Origin: Asterias amurensis
Taxonomy: Eukaryota > Echinodermata > Asteroidea > Forcipulatida > Asteriidae
Reading direction: 5' to 3'
Assembly (NCBI RefSeq): GCF_032118995.1
Contig: NC_092665.1
Location: 5,017,501 to 5,081,500, forward strand
Length of the DNA stretch: 64,000 nt
Shown here: piece after piece, positions 59,578-64,000 of the stretch
Layout: each line of letters opens with the position of its first letter
How positions within the stretch are numbered: position 1 is the stretch's first letter
Program-made: the position numbers and the translations under genes
Notes under the pieces: generated by a model
What the model was told of the DNA's origin: nothing
Databases searched by the model: none
The model's input: only the letters and a program-made list of their open reading frames with translations

Positions 59578-60375
59578 ATGAATATTACCATATCAACAGT
59601 GACCCTTCTTCTTGGTATTTTGCAAGTTCCGTTCATGGTGGCTAAAACAGCAGTTTCACCTGATCCGGAGATGACGTGTAACTCCTGCTGCCAGGGCCCA
59701 GCCGGTATACCTGGAATTCCCGGGTCAAATGGGAACCATGGTCAAGGGCTTGTAGGGTCCCCTGGTGAGGTAGGTCAACCTGGGGCTAAAGGAGACAACG
59801 GGTCAGATGGACTGGTTGGTGAGCCAGGCGCTAAAGGGGAACATGGACTGAAGGGAGAGCAAGGAGTCGGTCTACCAGGGAAACAAGGACCTCAAGGTCT
59901 GCCTGGGATGAATGGTCTGAATGGGGAGAGAGGTGAACCTGGACCAGCTGGACAGACTGGTGAAGCAGGTGAATGTAGTACGCGACGGTCTGCCTTCACT
60001 GCAGTGAGGAATACCGCCTTCAACTCTCCATCCTCCTATGATCCTCTGCCCTTTGAAGAGTTACTGTTTTCAGAGGAAGGGACTGATTTCAACTTGAATA
60101 ACGGCACGTTTACGTGTAATGTGCCTGGGGTATACGTATTGATGTTCTCAATCCGGAAACCATCAAGTGGGTCTTACCCACGGGTCAAGCTGATGAAGAA
60201 CGGTAACACCATTGTTACAGGGGGTGTATACGATGCAGAGTATCATCATGTGAGCAACAGTGCAGTTATTCCCCTGCACCGTGGAGATCAAGTTCACTTA
60301 GCTATACACGGTAAAGTATATTATTACTATTACTATTACACGTCTTTTACTGGATTCCTGCTGTACGAAATCTAA
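59578..60375 (+). CDS. C1q-3: collagen-like / C1q-domain protein, 265 aa
   Basis: Signal peptide (1 to about 24), CNSCC (34-38), a single-length Gly-X-Y rod (40-131) with the same two breaks as C1q-1, and a C1q head (about 136-265). The head keeps [16 protein letters not shown] and [10 protein letters not shown] but has seven Tyr in a row at 248-254, coded by a TATTAC hexamer expansion, where the other copies have varied polar residues. HRGDQ replaces HYGDQ and GVYDAEYHH replaces [18 protein letters not shown], so the head is diverging mainly in loops. The start is the ATG directly after TTAAATTACAG; the longer open frame from 59386 is intron. Confidence 0.92.
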   Translation: MNITISTVTLLLGILQVPFMVAKTAVSPDPEMTCNSCCQGPAGIPGIPGSNGNHGQGLVGSPGEVGQPGAKGDNGSDGLVGEPGAKGEHGLKGEQGVGLPGKQGPQGLPGMNGLNGERGEPGPAGQTGEAGECSTRRSAFTAVRNTAFNSPSSYDPLPFEELLFSEEGTDFNLNNGTFTCNVPGVYVLMFSIRKPSSGSYPRVKLMKNGNTIVTGGVYDAEYHHVSNSAVIPLHRGDQVHLAIHGKVYYYYYYYTSFTGFLLYEI

Positions 60376-60426
60376 ATCGAATATACAAACACACGCAAAC
60401 GTTTAACTGTTGTAGACAACGATTTA

Positions 60427-60432
60427 AATAAA
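60427..60432 (+). terminator. C1q-3 polyadenylation signal
   Basis: AATAAA 52 bases after the stop; another AATAAA lies near 60504. Confidence 0.7.
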
Positions 60433-61663
60433 CTAATATGCAACTATATAGTTTTAAATATAATAATAAATCGTGGAAAATCGAACGTGTGTTTAGATGA
60501 TTCGAATAAAATTACTTTATTATTAATTGTTTTAGTATTTGCAGGACAATAAGTATGGAAAAGATGTTTTATTTGAACACTTGATTTTGCAAACGTGTAT
60601 TGTGACAACAACTTTCAACGTGTTTTTGTCACATAAACAGTGCTATAAATATCAGTTCATCCCTTTTTTGAGTTTATTACATTTTCGGTAAAGTTTGAAA
60701 TTTCTGCAGCCTGTAATTCCGTCCGAGGGTGCAATGATGAGTCCTTGAAACCATGATGAGTCCAGAAAATGCAAAATGAAACTACGCAACAAAAACTGAC
60801 AGTTTATTAAACAGTACATACACAACTTCAGATTCCTTGATACAGACTCTGACTTATAATTCATTGTGGCCTCCGATTGTGCCGGCAATTTTATTTCAAA
60901 ACATTTTAAATTGGTTGAAAAAGCTGTACCCTGTTAAGGCAACAAAATACAAATAATTCACCTAACAACTGGTAACAGTCTTCTGTTGATATATTCGTTA
61001 ATGTACAATACTTATGGTATTAAACTAACGACAACTTGTGATCAAAAAAAACTTGCGTTGTAAAGTTACCAGAAAACATTTATTTTGTGTCGTCTTTTGA
61101 ACACGTTTCGATATGGAGAAATATTGAATTTTTGTCGTGGTTTGAGCGTTTCTTTGTTTTCACATGCGAAAGCACTTTTGTTTAATGCAGATGAAACATT
61201 GGGTATTCGTTTTGAATCACTTTCGTATAAAACGTTTGATGATGTCACGACTAACATGTCAAAGAGGGGAAAATATATTACACTTACAGCGATTCGTTAA
61301 ACCGTCACATCGGCATGAAACCAATTCACCATCTTAGTGTGAATTTGGAAAATAAAATTTCCTCACTTCGACCGTGACTTAATTATTCGGAATATCAGCT
61401 GATTACACAATGTCACATTTTACCTTACACAGAAAGGTTTCGTTGACAGTAATATTGTGACCCACTCTGTGATTTTTGTTAGAACTATATTTGCATGGTA
61501 TAGCCTGTTGGGGGTAAAAAATATTCTTATAAAATAGCACTATATGTAAGCTTTAATATGATGCATAATGTTAACATGTTTCCAAGAAGTAAACCAGACA
61601 TTTTAATAAATAACCTGAGCACATGCAAATTTATTAAAAATGGGGTCGAGTTTAAAGGGTTAA
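60433..61663. other. 3' flank of C1q-3
   Basis: Matches 35935-36912 closely. No gene; the short frame at 61085-61300 is not kept in module 1. Confidence 0.55.
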
Positions 61664-62236
61664 AGTCACCTGGAAATAGAATTTATTTTTCTTCAAACAT
61701 TAGAGTATATGTTAATGAACAATAACATAATTTGTTGAGTTATTGTTTGTAACGATTTACATGTTTAAAAAATAGATAAAGTTGTTTGGGGTGACTCCGC
61801 CTACCCCTTTTGTGACGTCAATCGAGGCAGACTTTGCCTCGATCGTACATTGAACACACGTACGTGCAATTACATGCAAGTTCTAGTTTTTACGTTTCGA
61901 AAAAAAGTTTATTTCTTGCATTTTGTCGGCAATGTCGACCACGTGTATTGCTGCTGATGGCAGCAAAATAACTAAAAATGGGGTCAGTTTGCAAAGTGGT
62001 TCGGTCCGACGTCTTTTCCAGCGCTGTGCAGCAAACACTTTGAGCCGTCCTGCTTCAAATATCGCGCCTCGATTGACGTCACGAACAGCGCCCTCTCGGG
62101 TCGGGCCTACTTTTAAATTTGTTAATTATGGAAACTAAATTTGTAGAACCTTAGTTAAATGTTTATTCGTATTCTACTCATCAAACACACATATTTTAGT
62201 GAGTGACAAAAGCTTTATTTTGACAAAATACCACTT
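61664..62236 (+). mobile_element. Kolobok-like THAP transposon remnant (copy 3)
   Basis: TTAA at 61660-61663 and 62237-62240, ends AGTCACCTGGAA / TTCCAGGTGACT. THAP fragment MSTTCIAADGSKITKNG. Orthologous to copy 2. Confidence 0.75.
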
Positions 62237-63884
62237 CCAGGTGACTTTAAACACACTGGTATTTTAGCAATAACGCTCTGAAAACAACAGTTTTGTGATC
62301 AAATTTAAGTCTTATTTGTATCCTTTTGCGCGAAAACATCACTTTACTTGTAATTCGTTTTTAACAAAAATGTATACACTGACTTATTTTAAACGGGAGT
62401 AACTTAGCAACGCGATACACCCAAAGCTTGGACATTAAACCAAATAACTGCTGCTGGTGTGTTCTTTCTAGCCCCTGCATTTGATTCAAATCTTCAAATT
62501 GTCAACATCTGATTCATTTTACAATTAAACAATTATTACGTTAAAGGTCGTCAAAAACACAGTGTTAATGTTTGCATTAACGCTATAATACAAAGCATTA
62601 GTATATTACTAGATACTTGTATTTCTACAAAGCATGTTTTTGTTAAATTTAACTATAATCCAATTAGTGTACTAGACGTTAAGATATATTGCATAGTTTT
62701 AGAAATAGTGGTGTCACTTGAATGTTTTAAATACATTGAAAGAATGAACATTAACGCCGTATCAATTGATTGTTTTGGTTTTTGTGTTTTGCGTATTTAG
62801 TTGATATTGAACTAAACTGATTGGTAAATACAATTTGCAAGCTGAACTAATTTTCCTCACACTGTTTTACTCATTTTTGTCAAAACCTACAACACCTTTA
62901 GAAAATAAAATTTAAGGGAAACTTTTTACCGTTTTACCTTCAAACAGTGCAAGTTTACCGTAATCGGTGAACATTGATTTTGCGTCCTTCTACAAAAAGT
63001 ACACAAACCCTAAAACTTGTCTGTGGGAAGTGAACAGGGAATAAGTTTAAATAACGTAGGAATGGGTGGCCCAAGCATTTTGGCCGGGATTGTAGCCCCC
63101 GTTGTCGGAGGAACAAAACTCGGCTTATTTGACTGGCGACAGAACATGTTGTTTTCTTTTTGCTTCCGAAAAACTGCAAACAAACGAAGTGAGCTGGCCC
63201 CTCCTGTCTTCCCCAGACTGGTATGGGCCGCGGTTAACGAATAGCCGGAGTGCTATGAATTTTTCCTCGGAGTATCTGATATCAATACGGTCTAAAGCAG
63301 ATGGAATCAAAAGAGGGTGCTTTCAGAATTAAGAAACGACCATAGTCACCGCTCACTATAAAAGGATGAAACTAACTCCAAGGGACAGAAATATCATGCC
63401 ACTACAAGGGCCACGCGCAATTCTCCAGGACTAGGCGCCCGGATGGGTTGCCGGTGTCTCAGTGAAATCAGTGCTGCCGGAGATTCTTTCCCCTGTTTGA
63501 GAAACTAACATGGGCTGAGTGAGGGTGATTTAACAGAGGGCGCTATCACAAGTAGTTTGTAACAAGTTTGCCGTATAAGGGGAGGGAATTTTGGGAGAAC
63601 ATAATCTCCTGACACACCTGCCTATAATGGGGAAAGAATCTCCGGGGACAGATTTCCATTAAAAACACCGGCCCAAGGCGGAATCCTGCCTTACGTGTTA
63701 AACAATCAAAATGACTTCAATCTCATCCAAAAGTTGTAAATAGTAAATACAATTTGTTCGCAATGTGTTCATTTAATTTGTTTTGCTCCATTGAATATTC
63801 TTGTTTCCCAAAAGCATTTGTGCGGAAGTAGACTCTGAGAAAACAAAGGATACAATTGAAAATCAGTTTAAAATTACCCTTTAA
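62237..63884. other. Shared 3' region and repeat R, module 3
   Basis: Matches 37497-39138. No gene seen. Confidence 0.55.
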
Positions 63885-64000
63885 GGGCAAAGGCAGGACA
63901 CATGAGGAAACTTTCAAGCACTAGTGAGTCTTTCCACTTGGTGTATCTCAACATATTCTTAAATTAACAAACCCGTGAACATTAATTTGAGCTCAATTGG
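63885..64000 (+). mobile_element. TTAA-MITE subfamily B, cut by window end
   Basis: Starts after TTAA (63881-63884) with GGGCAAAGGCAGGACAC and runs off the window at GAGCTCAATTGG. Confidence 0.8.

Overview
This is animal nuclear DNA: AT-rich, full of introns and dense with short inverted-repeat transposons. Gene content (collagen-plus-C1q proteins and a tissue-nonspecific-type alkaline phosphatase) and the character of the repeats suggest a marine deuterostome, most likely an echinoderm such as a sea star. That taxonomic call is an inference and was not tested.

The window is a tandem array of one two-gene module. Each module has an alkaline phosphatase gene (ALP) on the minus strand, head to head with a C1q-like gene on the plus strand. 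Module 1: ALP1 (exons 6 to 1, 1407-6915; exons 7-10 lie before the window) and C1q-1 (promoter near 9720, coding exon 13996-14811). Module 2: ALP2 (only exons 7-10, 24650-28359) and C1q-2 (promoter near 30361, coding exon 34331-35323). Module 3: ALP3 (ten exons, 44528-53065) and C1q-3 (promoter near 55766, coding exon 59578-60375). Modules 2 and 3 look clearly more alike than either is to module 1, so their duplication is the younger.

The three C1q genes are intact and share one design: a short untranslated exon 1 behind a TATA-like box, a 3.7-4.2 kb intron, and a single coding exon whose ATG is its first codon. ALP3 is the only ALP with every catalytic exon open, but its expected start codon reads AAG. 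ALP1 keeps the ATG but has two frameshifts and two lost splice donors. ALP2 has lost exons 1-6, apparently by recombination between two copies of one MITE, and has a 38-nt deletion in exon 9.

Between the genes lie at least a dozen transposon families. They include a TTAA-flanked MITE family in two subfamilies, a Kolobok-like element with a broken THAP domain, a 3.4 kb Harbinger-like element, a 3' LINE fragment nested in a MITE, large foldback elements and a tRNA-derived SINE. Because modules can be compared, several insertions have a visible empty site in another module. A 5.4 kb stretch unique to module 1 (16417-21799) holds minisatellites, a 130-bp tandem repeat and a long composite trinucleotide repeat.

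No retrovirus-like, Polinton-like or CRISPR sequence was seen. Exon limits were read by eye from splice signals and reading phase, so they should be right to the base in most ALP exons and approximate for the untranslated exons.
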